Notes under the pieces: generated by a model | Database searches by the model: none | What the model was told of the DNA's origin: nothing | The model's input: only the letters and a program-made list of their open reading frames with translations | NCBI GenBank assembly: GCA_964035015.1 | Contig: OZ036010.1 | Coordinates: 4,172,104-4,236,103, forward strand | Direction: 5' to 3' | Source of the DNA: Corallium rubrum | Lineage: Eukaryota > Cnidaria > Anthozoa > Scleralcyonacea > Coralliidae | Length of the DNA stretch: 64,000 nucleotides | Translations under genes and position numbers: made by a program | Part shown: piece after piece, positions 48,144 through 60,919 of the stretch | Numbering within the stretch: the stretch's first letter is position 1 | How the letters are laid out: each line of letters begins with the position of its first letter

Positions 48144-51100
48144 CTACAAGTCTAATCGCATATTTGGGTTTCGTCGCTTTAGCTCATCCACGAAGTGTTC
48201 GAACGCTTCGTCACCAAAACCTTTTTGGGGATTTCCGTCACAATAAATAGAAGGTTTTCTAGGCTGGTTTGTTTCAATTGATTTCTCAGACGGGTCTTCG
48301 CAAGTTTCATTTTGGAAAAGAATCTTTCCACGCAAGCTGTACTCAATGGAAATAACAGTAAAAAATACAATAGTTTGTAACACTGTGGAAAAATATTCTT
48401 GCACGTGTTATCGACCACAATCATTGCCCAAAGTTCATGCGGACCACATTTTTTTCGCTCTTTCTCAAATTCTTCTCGTTCTTCAACAGTTTTAGCATTA
48501 CTTATTAGCGAATTAAAACGTTCGCGATAATCTTTGCCTTTTAGAAACATTAAATGTTTGAAATTTGGCCACTCAGCCCTTGCCATGTCAGCATCGACAT
48601 CGGGCTCTTGGTCGACAGTTGTCCCTTTAAATGTGTCACTCTGACGTGATCCATAGTGATCTAAGAGTTTGTTCAAATCGTCATTGCCGCGTAATGCTAA
48701 CGACGTTAAATCCTCGGGCAATGTGCGTGGGTCGAAAATAGCAAAAGGCGACCAAAGCTTTATTTGAGAAAACGCTTCATTCAGTTCTTCTTTGAAGGCA
48801 GAATTAAATCTCACATAAGAAATTTCGAACTCATCAAAAGTGAATGGTCGGGCAGCTCTAGATCGCGTACTGGGTGGCAAATTGAGAGTTTCTTCTGCAG
48901 CTATAGACTTCATGCTATTAAAATTTTCTGATGTGAAGAAGTGTCTTGTTTGCAAAGAGGTATCTAATTTATGGAGAGTGATATCCACGCAAGTTTGGGC
49001 TGTACTTAAGCAGATGGATTTTTGACTTTTTTGAAAGTAAAGAAGCAATTAATGGCTTAATATTTGTAAATACCTCAAGCAACATCAATATCGTTGCTAC
49101 ATTCTCCATCGATGTTGCTTGAATGAACAGCCCTAATGCTTCGGGCTCTTTTCTTTCATTATAACAAGTAGTTAGGGCATTAAGAAAGTGTCTGTATCCT
49201 TTAAAAAATGTCTGACAAGCCCTTTCGTGAGCTGTCCAGCGTGTTACACTAGGGCAAACTGGTGTTACGTCATCACCGTATATATCTGCTGAATTCTCTA
49301 AAAAGTTCATTGCAAGAGGGCGATATTTAAAGTATTTCCAAAGATTTACTAAAAATGGGTCAACATCGAAAATACAGGGGAATTGTGGTATAAGATGTTT
49401 GAAACACAACGCCAACTTATGATTATTACAACCTATCCAACGTAACAGAGGAACCTTGTGCTCTAAGTATCGTTACAAACCATCCTCGTTCCCAGCGCCT
49501 CCTCGGTATACTGGGAAATCGGAGGCCCTGGTCAGATGAAAACGATTGAAGCGTGTGATTGGCTGGACGAAGGTTGTCGAAAACAGGAAGTGGGCAATTA
49601 TATTTTCAACTGTCAAACAACGGTGTGAATAAAGTGAAGATTATCGCTCAGATAACACCGAAAAAGTCTACAAATAAAGCCAACAAAGTAGGATTCCTAA
49701 CGCGAGTTGGAACTGCGATGAGTTTCATCATTTAACTCTAAAAATCGAACGACTTTAGACATAGCGTGCTCGGTGAATCATTCGTTGGCGACGGCAAATT
49801 ATGTTCGTAAACACAGCCTACTTTTGAATAGCATTTCGGTAAGCGAAATTGTGCTATTTTGTCCAGCGGGAAGAACAGTAAACAACAAACCTTTCGGACG
49901 TCACAATAAAGCAGCTTTTCTTCAAATATCTGAGTGTATCTCGTTTGTTTCGTTATATTATGTCCATGTTCGCACCCAGGGCGATGTGATATATTCAATG
50001 ACTCAATGTCCTAGAATCTAGGACATCCGGTTTTCATCTGACCAGGGCCTCCGATTTCCCAGTGTACCGAGGAGGCGCTGGGAACGAGGATGCGTTTCAA
50101 ACCTCCCCTCTCGCCCGAGTTTACGTTAGTCGTGTCCATGCAAGCAAATCTAGCATTACGAAGAAGAATGTTTTTGTTTAAAAAGAAGTTTTCGAGTGCT
50201 GTCATTATGTTCTGTGCTGTCAGCGAAGCGCCAACTACTTTGCTGATGGGGATCAACCCGATGAAATGCTCGGGAATTATGTTGTTGATACAAAAAGTCG
50301 CGTACACAGCAAATTGTTCGACTGAAGTGACGTCCGTTGTTTCATCGCTATAGAATGTGTAATTTTGTGTTTGTAATGTGGAAAGTATAGGCTGTCTTAT
50401 GTAATCGGCCATTACTTGAATCATTTTTGAGACATATTCCGGGGAAAGGTAAGTAGCATTTTTAGGGGTCGTCAACAAATGCGTTTGTATTTCTTTCCCT
50501 CCACACTCGCCCACTATTTCCACAACGTCTTTGAAGTTATGGGTATGCGCCCAGTTTTTACGTATCATTAAGAGTATTATGCGAAAAAATGATTTAATGA
50601 CAAATCTATTTTTATTTCGTCGAGTTGACGCGTCAAACAATGCGGCGTCTGTAGCAAGTTGCCAGACATTGGTGTTTCGTTTAGACATTTCTATGTAGCC
50701 TTGTTTATTTTTGACCGACGTCAAATGACGCTTCGACTTTAAATGGTAGGTAAACCGTTCTTTTGGGTGGTTACCTAAACTACCTGGCTTATCAATAAAG
50801 GCTCTGTTTCCTGTTGGGCCATGAGAAAACGAAGTGCATGTTTTACACAGCCAACCATTTTTTGCAGATGAAAAATAGAAATCAGGAAATAGAGACTCGT
50901 ATTGCGACGTTGATTTTACCCGCATATCCTCACCCTTGTCTAGACGAATGTCGGTCGAGGACGCTTTTTCCTTTTCCGAGATAAATTCACGTTCATGACT
51001 CAATTCAGCAGCTGCAAGGCTACTATTACCTAAAATTGATTTTTCACTTACTTCTGGGATCTCTTTTGACTGTTCAGAAGAATTCGCTGAGTTAGATGAA

Positions 51101-51201
51101 ATAAATTCGTTTTCAGCGTTTTCACTACCGGTGGGACTTTCATTGCTTTCAGATTGACATCCTAAATCAGTCGATTCGTGTCGAGCGACTTTTTTGAACA
51201 T
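48144..51201 (-). pseudogene. hAT transposase, interrupted by MITE and frameshifts (copy 2)
   Basis: Same protein as copy 1. Besides the MITE at 49481-50092 it has a 4-bp TTAA insertion near 49049 and one A fewer in an A run near 48223, so the second part breaks into three frames. The N-terminal 400 residues appear identical to those of copy 1. Start ATG near 51201. Confidence 0.8.
49481..50092. mobile_element. MITE inside hAT copy 2
   Basis: Same CATCCTCGTTCCCAGCGCC element at the same site as in copy 1, so it predates the hAT duplication. Confidence 0.8.
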
Positions 51202-51719
51202 TTCCACAAGGCTTTGAGACTTGACTGTATTCCTTTTCAGACTCTTCTTGTAATATCTACTGTTGCGTGACGTCGTGGTATTAATTCTCAAGACCTCTAC
51301 TTTTCAAACCTCACAAGAAAAGTGGCCTGTTTCCCACGATGTCTGTCACGATATGTAGTATCAGTTGCACTTGAAAGGTTTACTTTTATAAACCGCCTCG
51401 TGCTGATTGGCTGGGCTAAATTGAAACCTTTGAAGTGCAAGTCAACTGACATTGTTTTGCGCACTAAAAACAGACAGATATATTTTAGGTTAGATGGCAT
51501 CCTCGCAACACATCAATGCATGATTCGCAATTCTTTTGAGCAAAGTTTTGAAGCTGAGCAATCTCATATTTTTAATAATTTCTTAGTTATTATAACTTAG
51601 TATTTTTTATAATTTATATTTATGTTATTTTTGGTAGATCTAAATTGTGAAATTGCTAGCTAAACGTAATTGTGAAAACGGCGTATAACGCCGAATTTTT
51701 GACTGTAGCTAACACCCTG

Positions 51720-52058
51720 AATTTCGATTGCTGTTTCAACATTGCCTATACGCAGCACGCTACATTTATTATAGTATACAGTGTAGCTTGACGCCTAAAT
51801 GCATGCCATTTAAAACAGCCGGATACAGCCAAACGATTGGACTAGCTTAGTCCGGACAGGTGACTAGCTTTAGTGTGAATTAATAAGCAATATTTTCTCC
51901 CTAGAAGCACGGACATCCTTATTGCATAAATTCTAGGAAGTTTTGTCACAAAGGTAGAGCAAGACTAAATTTGTGTTTATTTTTTTCGATTTTGCATACA
52001 CCCCCGCGAAGTTGTAACGAGACGCTATAGTTCCCAGTTGTATATATATATATATATT
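51720..52058. other. No gene seen; foldback remnant at its left edge
   Basis: Begins AATTTCGATTGCTGTTTCAA, the outer part of the Penelope-like foldback motif, then plain AT-rich sequence and a short TA run at 52041-52056. Confidence 0.5.
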
Positions 52059-52063
52059 CTGTT

Positions 52064-52463
52064 TGTTTCGCTAGCCGCTGCTCTTCGGAGATTAAACGTC
52101 GAACAGAATGACAAGAAAGACAACCATTCCAGAAATATATTGATAAGAATAATTTCGAAACCTAAGATGATTAGATGAAAGTTACAGCTAGTAAATAATC
52201 GAATCGTACAAAGTCAAAAACCACAAAGGGTCACAGAACTAATAATAAATCAGTAAAAGAAATTACCCGGTAGTCTCTTTGTTCCTTTTCCACGGCTAGG
52301 AAATGTAACTACTAACTTTATATCTACATAAAACTACATAAAAACTAAGCTTCGAGCACGTTCTTTATATTTTCTCTTAAAACCCATCATTCAAAGTCAT
52401 GTTCGTTCGTCCGATCATTACCCGATCATACAATTCGTGATGAATTTCGTTCTAGACGAAACA
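52064..52463 (-). repeat. 3' LTR of the BEL/Pao element
   Basis: Identical by eye to the 5' LTR, which implies a recent insertion. It is followed by CTGTT, the target duplication. Confidence 0.92.
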
Positions 52464-52474
52464 CTCCCACCTCT
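52464..52474 (-). promoter_or_regulatory. Polypurine tract of the BEL/Pao element
   Basis: AGAGGTGGGAG on the minus strand lies directly before the 3' LTR and would prime plus-strand synthesis. Confidence 0.65.
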
Positions 52475-52557
52475 GAAAGGAAAATAAGTCTTAACTTTAA
52501 TATGAATATTTTATATATAAGTATTAAGAAATTCACAAATCCGTTCTGATTGGTAGT

Positions 52558-54006
52558 TCAATCCTTATCATCTACTGGTAGCAGAACTACCAGCCGGTGA
52601 ACAGCTCTTTCTACAGTGACGTAATCACGACCATCATATTTTTGCGCTGGCTCCCCTGGTTTCGGATTCTTGTATTGCACTTCCACATTCCTTACTTTTC
52701 CATCATTCCCTGGTTTGACCTTTGACACTCTACCAAGTTTCCAATTGCCCCTAACTTGGTTTGAATCTTGGATGAGTACGATGTCCCCCACTGCTAGGTT
52801 TCTTTCATCTGTGTGCCATTTTTGTTGTACAATCAAACTGGGGAAGTGATCCCGTGTCCACTTCTTCCAGAATGCATCCACGATTTGTTGGACGAATTCG
52901 TGACGGTGATTTGGATTGGCTGTGGCTCGGAAGGGACCACTCGGCACTCTGGATGTTGATCTTCCCAAGAGCAAGTCATTGGGGCACAAGTAGGTTCCAT
53001 CTTGTGGTGATGTTGGGTGTCGTCCAATCGGTCTTTCGTTGACCAAGTTGGCGGCTTCGAAGCATACTGTCTGCAGCTCAGAGAATGTCAGGATGCTGTC
53101 ACCAATCGCCACAGTCAGCGCTTTCTTTATCGATTTGATTAAGGCTTCTGAGCACCCATTTTGCCATGGAGCATCTGCAGATGTGAATTCCCATTGCATT
53201 CCTTCGGTCACCCCAAATTCTCTTAGTTCTTCCCAGTTCCATGCCCGAGTTACAGCCTGCAGTTCTTCGTTGGCAGCAGTTAATTGGGTACCATTGTCGG
53301 ATCGAAGTTTTGCGGGATAGCCTCGTATTGATACAAATCGCCTTAGAACCATCAAAAACTTCTCGGTGCTATAATCTGGTGCTAGGTCAACGTGGACGGC
53401 TCTAGTTGCCAGACAGTTAAAGAGCACCCCATATGCTTTTCCAATTGCTCTTTTCTTTACTTCATCTCGGATCTTGAAAGGTCCGAACAGATCGATTGCG
53501 GTGGAGGTCCATGGCGGTGCTGGCTTTAGGCGTTCTTCTGGTAACTTCCCCATGGCTTGGCTCGCTTGTTTCTTCTCTATCTTCTTGCATGCCACACAAT
53601 TTAATTTGATAGACTTTACCATCTTGTGTAAATCTGGAATCCAGTACCTTGATCGGACTTTACTTGCGGTTGCTGATACTCCTTGATGGCCTTGGTTATG
53701 GATGTGCTCGGCGTACAATCGTGAGAATCTATGCTTGTATGGAAGCAGGATAACTTCACGTTGGTTGTAGCTCATTTGCAGCCATTTCTCCGCGCGGCCA
53801 CCCACAACAACAATTCCGTCATGACGCTTTCTTGGACAAAGTCGCTTGAATTTTCCTTCATCCAGTTCTTGCTTTATTGACTCTTGGGCTTTCTGAATCC
53901 AGAATGTCTCGGCTCTCTCAAGGTCACTTGGTGTCAGTGTTTTGGCTGCATTCTTGAGGCTTGGCGTGGGATTCTTTTGTCCTGTTGCAATGACTCTTGC
54001 TGTCAC
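52558..54006 (-). pseudogene. BEL/Pao integrase with C-terminal DUF5641
   Basis: 482 residues. An HHCC zinc region (H103/H107...C137/C140) precedes the catalytic triad D172 (STAIDLFGPF), D237 (LRSDNGTQ) and E287 (WQNGCSEALI). The C-terminal DUF5641-like tail includes LAVGDIVLIQD and WKLGRV. The domain is intact by itself but is in a different frame from the preceding segment. It would insert the DNA copy into the genome. Confidence 0.85.
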
Positions 54007-54011
54007 CCTGA

Positions 54012-54482
54012 TTAGCTTTGTGTATATGAGGAAAATCGTGCGATATCGATTGCTTCTGATTGTGTGTTGCTTACCACCACGTTCGTTGCCATTGCCAACT
54101 TGACTCTCTCAGGTAGATCCTCATCATTAAAGGTCTGCTTTACTGGCCACTCCGAAACCGGATTCTTCAAAAATTTGGGTCCATTCTGCCATGAACTTTC
54201 TGGACCGATTTCGCTTGGTTTCTTGCCTCTTGTAATCCAATCTGCGATGTTGAGCTCCCCCTCTATCCAATACCAGTCAGCAGGGTTTGTCCCTTCTTGT
54301 ATTTCGCCAATGCGTGTGGCAGCAAAGGTGTTGAAACCATACGTTTCCTTTTGGATCATGGCACGTACAATTTGGGAGTCGACGATATGGTAACGCTCGG
54401 TAAATTGGTATCTGGATTCCTTTTCGATGAACGATGTTAGCCGCTTGTTTAGGACTGCTCGCGCACAACTCAATTCGGTCAA
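54012..54482 (-). pseudogene. BEL/Pao pol, RNase H to linker segment (second frame)
   Basis: Resumes the pol reading in another frame, with SCARAVLNKRL, the segment that should follow the RNase H ELCA motif, and NPADWYWIEGELNIADWITR, typical of the BEL/Pao RNase H/linker region. It ends where a two-base TA difference near 54025 shifts the frame back. Confidence 0.75.
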
Positions 54483-57400
54483 TGGACATCTTCTTGATCG
54501 GGGAAAGACGATTTTTGGATGCCATTAGTCTACTCTGATACCCTCCACCGGCAATCTCCCATCTCGCATACGCACATGTTCCGTATGCGTCTTCGGATCC
54601 ATCGCTGAATGTAACAAGAACTGGGTCGCCAATAGCTTGAGCTGGCTTGAGGCATCTCTTGAATTCAATTTCTTCCATCTGGAAAAGATCGCTGAAGAAT
54701 TCTATCCACCTTTTTCGATACTCTTCAGGAACAGGGTCATCCCAATCTAGCTTTGCTTCACTTCCCAATAGCTTTCGCATTATAATCTTTGCTCGAACTG
54801 TAAATGGTCCGGCCAATCCCAAGGGGTCGTAGATACTGTTCACTTGTGAGAGGATCATTCGTTTTGTGAGGTTGGTCGGGATCTCTCTTGGAATCTGCTC
54901 TTTGTTAAGGTCTGGTTCTGTTCGTAATTTCTTCTTCTTTGGAGAGAAGTTTAGCTTGACTTCAAAGTGGAAACAGTCCTCACTTGGACTCCATGCAATT
55001 CCAAGAACCTTTTCCTCCTCCTTGCGTTGTTCAATGTGTACGTCTGCACCTTCGTTGGACTCGCCAGATATGACCCAGCCTTTCATTTCAAATCCACCTT
55101 CCCCCAGCACAGCTTCTATCTCCTTGGTCTGCTGATAGGCTTTCTCCTCTGTGCTCACACTATCCAGAATGTCGTCCATATAGCTGTTATTCTTGACCAC
55201 TTTGGCTGCTTCTGGGTATTCGTCCTGGTACATTTCGGCTGTTTTTCTCAGGGCAACTGTGGCGATGGTTCCTGCTGGCTTGTCACCAAATGATACGGTT
55301 TGGATGATGTATGTGCCAGGCTCTCTGCTGGTGTCCATATCACGCCATAGGAAGCGATGGGTGTGCTTCTCTACGTTTCCCACCTTCACAGAGTGATACA
55401 TCTTCTTTACATCCCCCGTCAATGCAACTTCGTTTTCTCTAAAACGTATAAGCACCCCCAACAGGTTGTTGAGCAAATCGGGACCTTTTGCCCAGTATTC
55501 ATTCAAGGTATGTCCCATGAAGTTGGCGCTGCTGTTGAAGACAATTCTGACAGGGGTTGACTTAGAGTCTGGCTTCATGACTTCGTGATGTGAGATATAG
55601 TGTATGGGTCCTCTGTATGAATCTAGCTCTTCCTGAGTCAGTTTCTTGGCAACACCTCTATGCACCATATCTTCTATTTGCTTTTGATAAACAACTGCGT
55701 GATCAGGATTCTTAGCAAGTCTCCTCTCTGTCGATATTAACATTCCCATTGCTGCTCGTTTATTGTCAGGCAGTTCCTTTGGGCTTCGTATCCATGGGTA
55801 TTCTGCAATCCACTTCTTCTCTTCATCGTCAAATTTGAGCTTGCTCTCGATTAATTTCAGCTCTCTTTCTTCTTTTAAATTGTAATCCTTGCTTCCAATT
55901 GGGCACTTCCCACATCTGCAGTTACCACAGCGTGGTGAACAAGAAATTCCCAGACTTTCAATGTTGTAAAAGTCATCAACATTTACTGCACCAACGTGGA
56001 GAACTTGGGCATCTATTAGGTCCTTCTTTGGATAATGAGTCTCTTGCACATTTGGATGCTTCCCACCAAGACATTTTCCAAACTGGTTTTGTAGTAGTAG
56101 AAGATGTCCTATTCTTTTCTCCACCTGTGGATGGAATCCGGCATATTCATAGCCAATCAGGATGTCGACTGGTCCAGTTGGTCTTGCAACTTCTGTCATG
56201 GTAATTCCCTTGAACAGGTGGACCACTCCAGTAAGGTTAATGCTTTGAATATCAGTCGTGATTCTTTCTATCCCATAGGCTTCGATGATTATAGTTTTTC
56301 CATACTGGTTTATTAGGGGGATCTTGTACAGATGTGATGTAAGCTCCTCTTCAATTCCTCCCACTTTAGTGATCGTCAATTGAACCTCGGTGCCATGTAA
56401 TTTCTCTTCTTTGGCCTTGTCATAAGTGATAAAGGACAGGGATGCTGCATTGTCCCACAGAACGTTGGCCCACCCGTTACTTGTCTTGATCCTTTGAACT
56501 TGTAAAAGGCAGGTTCTATTGGCTGTACATGTATTACCACATCCTGAAATCTCATTGTTGCTCTCATCAGCATGAATTGTTTTGTGGTGTGTCCCTTTAC
56601 ATCCATTTTCCCCACAGACTCTTTTTCTTCGACACTCCAACCGTCGATGACCAACTCGAAGGCAAGACCAACAAGCTGCCTTTTCCTTCAGCAGATTGAA
56701 CCTTTCATCAGGTGACTTGGAAAGATAAAATACACAGTTATCAGTCCAGTGATCACTATTTGGGTGAAATAGGCATTTGCTGTTACCCAGGGTCTTGACT
56801 TCTTTCTGTTGTGCTTCACCCTGATCTTGCTTCTCACTAACTTCTGTCATCTCACCACCTGTGAGGTTGACTGTTCCTTTAGATTGAGTACTGTTAAGTC
56901 GTAGGTTTGCTGAGTCATACTCAATGGCTCTCTTATGGTTGAGTAAGAATTTAAGGAGACTTGGGAACTTGTCTCTTTTGTCAACATCACTGGTGTCAAA
57001 GCTCACTAGCTTGGCCCACTCCTTTCGAACATCAGCTGGTAATTTTTTCTCTATTATGCTGACTGAGCTTGTTGTCGTAATCTCCTTTTCCAAACCAAGG
57101 ATGACTAGATCACGATAGGCATCTTCAACAATATTGACAAATTCCACAAACCTTTTGTGCTCACCGTCTTTTATTACCTTCACTGCATTGATGCTATCAA
57201 TAATTACATCAACAACTTTGGCTGGGTCTCCATACTTTTCATCCAAACGTTTTAGCATCTCGTCTATGTTGTCATCCACAGTTCTCACAACACTTAGTGG
57301 TTCTTCACCAAGACATGATCTTAGTGCATAAGGTGCAGACTCTTTAGGCATACATGCTAAGACTTGTTTCTCAAAGTCTTTTTTGAACCGAGGGTATTTT

Positions 57401-58161
57401 CTTAAGTCACCATCAAATCTAGGCATCTTCAATTTCTTCAATCTCAAGCTGCTCTGCTCCTTTGTTTGACCAACTGACTCTTGATTTCGTATTTTCTCTT
57501 GATTGTTTGCAATAGCCACTGCTATCTTGGATGTCATGTTGTTGTATTCTCTTTGTACCTTTCCAGTCCAATCGATTTCTGCATCTATTTTGTCTTCATC
57601 CAGCAGTTCAAGATATTTATTATTAGCTTGTTTGCAGTCTGCCAAAGCTTTATCTAGTCCTTCTTGCGTCTTTTTTAGAGCTGGACTACAACAATCCGTT
57701 TCCTGCATGAGAAGCTTTGCATCTTCTATTAATTGTCGAAGAACAATTTCGCTGGTTTTTCTTTTCACAATCGCTTGCTCAACCATTCGCTTACCTTTTT
57801 CTTGTTCTCTCTTAATTGCTTCTTGGTGCTTCTCGTCTTCTTCAGTCTTTTTGCCAGCTGCTACTTTATCTTGTACATACCGGACTTCTTGTTCCATCGC
57901 GTTAGCGAAATTCCTTTGAAGTTCTTCAATCCAACTTTCACTTTCAACTTGGTCTTCTTCCTTTAGAATGGCCGCATAAGCATCGTGTTTGCTTTCAACG
58001 CTTTTCCATGACTCTTGCAGTTCTTCGTAGGTTCTATGTACAATCTCTAGTCCCTTATCCTCGTCTACTGCTCTTAAAAATTCTTTTAGCTTTCTGGTAA
58101 ATTTGCTCTTAGCCCTCGTTCTTTGGTTCTTATAAACAGTATCCACATCTTCATCGGCCAT
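54455..58161 (-). pseudogene. BEL/Pao gag-protease-reverse transcriptase-RNase H start
   Basis: Likely starts at ATG 58161; an in-frame TTG at 58191 is less likely. An N-terminal Lys/Glu-rich coiled coil is followed by a DUF1759 capsid-like region (KMPRFDGDL), Cys/His knuckles from about residue 473 (counted from 58191), a protease with DNAA at about 580 where D-T/S-G is usual, and a reverse transcriptase with YMDD at about 1004. RNase H begins near FSDGSEDAYG. The frame is open for about 1250 residues and is then lost near 54455 by a single-base change, so translation runs 60 more residues into nonsense, ending at 54277. Confidence 0.85.
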
Positions 58162-58241
58162 CTTGACTTGACTATTAAATTCGTTCACCAAACGATGTTC
58201 GCTTTAAACTCCCTGGTGAATCCTCAGAGACGGGTTTCGAA

Positions 58242-58641
58242 TGTTTCGCTAGCCGCTGCTCTTCGGAGATTAAACGTCGAACAGAATGACAAGAAAGACA
58301 ACCATTCCAGAAATATATTGATAAGAATAATTTCGAAACCTAAGATGATTAGATGAAAGTTACAGCTAGTAAATAATCGAATCGTACAAAGTCAAAAACC
58401 ACAAAGGGTCACAGAACTAATAATAAATCAGTAAAAGAAATTACCCGGTAGTCTCTTTGTTCCTTTTCCACGGCTAGGAAATGTAACTACTAACTTTATA
58501 TCTACATAAAACTACATAAAAACTAAGCTTCGAGCACGTTCTTTATATTTTCTCTTAAAACCCATCATTCAAAGTCATGTTCGTTCGTCCGATCATTACC
58601 CGATCATACAATTCGTGATGAATTTCGTTCTAGACGAAACA
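58242..58641 (-). repeat. 5' LTR of the BEL/Pao element
   Basis: Identical by eye to the other LTR over 400 bp. It lies upstream of gag on the minus strand. Confidence 0.92.
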
Positions 58642-58787
58642 CTGTTGCTATAGGTCAACTAACCTGGATAATTCTGACGTGTCTTCTGTCGTTTGTTGAT
58701 CGCTAGGAGTGAAATTCGATCTGACCTAAATGGAAGCAAATATGCTCCTTTATTAATGCCTCAACTCCCGCTGGTTAATGTGTAATA

Positions 58788-58900
58788 TATCATACACGAG
58801 GAGGAAGTGTTTCGTCAGGATATCCAAACACTGAGTTTTTGAACAAATTTCGAAATGTTTGGATATCCTGATGAAACACTCCTCCGAGTGTCTGGTATAG
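58788..58900. repeat. Palindrome, about 110 bp
   Basis: AGTGTTTCGTCAGGATATCC is mirrored by GGATATCCTGATGAAACACT. No gene is supported in 58647-59380. Confidence 0.75.
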
Positions 58901-59378
58901 CATCTGAAACAAGTCAGTATTTTAAGAGAAAATTGGGGTAAAAGTTTGCTTAATTTATGTAATTTCTTCCCCCGATATCCAAACCACCGATGAATTATTA
59001 ATGAGTTTGAGATTGACATGTCAAGAGATATTTGTGATTATTAGTTTGAGTCGCCGGCAGCCATGTTGGCATCAGTGATCAACTGCCATAGCTAGCAATT
59101 TGTTTTAATTGTTTGCCCCCACAACACCATCGAGCACGCGATTCGCAATTCCCTTCAACTCACGTTTGTACTTTACTATTCGGTTTAGACTCTACACCTT
59201 GTGTTTTATGTCATCCAGAACAGCTGAACTTACTACTTGACGTAAGAATAACCCATAAATACTTTGAATTAACCCTAATCCGTAGAATACTTTGCATTAT
59301 TATATTCAAGCTAATGAATAATTATCAATTAGTTTTGTCTATAGAAGGAATAGAACATTCTTAAAAAAATGAGACCAT

Positions 59379-59483
59379 ACAATTCAAAGGTGAGATAATA
59401 CGAGCAACATTTTTCTTCAACTTGCAACGGAATTTTGTTGCGTTGCAAGTTGAAAAGCGTTGTTGCACATATTACCACCTCAG
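59379..59483. repeat. Hairpin, about 105 bp
   Basis: TTCAACTTGCAACG and CGTTGCAAGTTGAA form a perfect stem, with weaker outer pairing (GGTGAGATAATACGAGCAAC against GTTGCACATATTACCACC). Confidence 0.7.
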
Positions 59484-59623
59484 GCTTCAAACTGTTAAAG
59501 ACAAATTCCAATAAAAAAAGTCTTGCCCAGAATTCGAGATTTCGGGTCCTATTTATTGAAACGTGAGTTGCTTTTTCATATTTTACATTCCTTTCATGGT
59601 ATGTCAGATAATTTATTAAATGT

Positions 59624-59733
59624 CAAAATATAGCAAGGTTAGATATACTGCCGAAACAGATAACGTAGGAGTCTAACGTTTCTCTCTGACGAAGGGCCTT
59701 CGCTCGAAACGTTAGACACCTTGCTATATTTTG
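59624..59733. mobile_element. Complete short Penelope-like foldback, 110 bp
   Basis: CAAAATATAGCAAGGT is mirrored by ACCTTGCTATATTTTG. Inside are ACTGCCGAAACAGATAACG and GACGAAGGGCCTTCGCTCG. 59734-60575 shows no gene apart from a short G/C-rich stretch near 59960. Confidence 0.7.
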
Positions 59734-60576
59734 ATTGTTGTTTCTTTTATTTGTCGCTTTTGTTTATCGTTATGTTTAAGTTTAAGGATTATGGGAATTC
59801 TAATCTGTCTGTTTTCAATCGTGTAGTTCTGTTCAATGTACGTGTTGGGCTATAAGACTATTTAGCACTCATAACGTCATACAAAACTGCCAATCTTGCA
59901 TCAAAGACTTGGAGTATTTTAAGCTATTTAGGAAGACTTCAAAGCTTAAAATTAGTGGCGTGGGGGCAGGGGGCGTAAGGCCCCCCCAGCTGGGGTTGCA
60001 GAAGGGGCGCCAAAACTTAACAAAATAAACCTATTTCTTTGTATAACTAGGTCTTCAATAGTGGGATATAAAGATCTGAAATCTGTAATCTTCTGTGTTT
60101 TCTATGAAGTTTTATGATCTTCAGAATTCTGTAAGAGGACAACTTGTTCTTTCGCTTCTGTTAGAATAATACCATATCTCCGACTCGGATGATGCTAGGT
60201 TTGTGATGGTTCCGCTTGTCGGCATAGGTCTTCATCTTTTCTTTGGCAGATACAGTGTAATTTATTCATCAAAATATGAATTGCAATAAATCCACTCTGC
60301 GAAATTCATCCAAAGAATTGTAACGATAGCTTTGGTTAAAGTCAAGAACAACATTAGATATATGTTTCTTCCAGACATTTAAATGTATCCTGGATAATCG
60401 TGGGGAGTATCATGATCAGAATAATGCTAGCCAGTTGCATTTATGATAAAGGTTCACATGAGTGATTCGGCAGAGCGTTAAATATTTATTATTTATTATT
60501 CATGTGTACGTATTATACAAAAACGAAACACAAAGACCGCATAAATTTTCTTGCCAAAACACCCCAAAATTCTGGG

Positions 60577-60884
60577 CTGGGTTCGAAATAACAGCCGGCT
60601 GCCGGCGATGGCCGGCAGGTTTAGGACCTTGCCGGCAATTTCTAATTTCAAAATGTAACTAAACTTTGGGTTATCGGCGAAATTGCTTTTGCCAAGATCA
60701 GAATTATGGTAATTTGTTTTGATTTCTCTGTATATGATCGAAAAGAAACCAGTATTTGGTTTACAATACATTATTTGTCCAGAACGTAACTTTGCTGCTT
60801 GGGAAACAGCCGGCAAAAATTTTGACCTACAAAAACAGCCGACAAAATTAGGCATATTTTCTGAACGTTATTTCGAACCCTGTC
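60577..60884. mobile_element. MITE-like element, about 308 bp
   Basis: GGGTTCGAAATAAC at the left and GTTATTTCGAACCC at the right; internal GCCGGC repeats (about 60592-60637) and CAGCCGGC/CAGCCGAC motifs near the right end. Confidence 0.7.
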
Positions 60885-60919
60885 TGGGTGTCACGTGACC
60901 AGCCGATGCCAGGTTGAAA

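Larger units (their letters stand above)
47621..51719 (-). mobile_element. hAT transposon copy 2, inverted, 4099 bp
   Basis: Ends CAGGGTGTTAGCCAG and CTGTAGCTAACACCCTG. Same gene, same MITE and same 53-bp palindrome as copy 1. Flanks ACGCATAC and AATTTCGA do not match. Confidence 0.85.
52059..58646 (-). mobile_element. BEL/Pao-type LTR retrotransposon, full length
   Basis: Two 400-bp LTRs in direct orientation (52064-52463 and 58242-58641) begin TGTTTCG and end CGAAACA. A CTGTT duplication (52059-52063 and 58642-58646) shows a simple insertion. Internal order on the minus strand: coiled-coil gag, DUF1759, zinc knuckles, aspartic protease, reverse transcriptase, RNase H, integrase, DUF5641. 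This order is diagnostic of BEL/Pao. A purine-rich tract precedes the 3' LTR. The primer-binding site after the 5' LTR could not be matched to a tRNA with confidence. Confidence 0.92.

Noticed and set aside
52833..57966. Plus-strand ORFs opposite the BEL/Pao genes
   Set aside because: Antisense shadows of the gag-pol reading frames.
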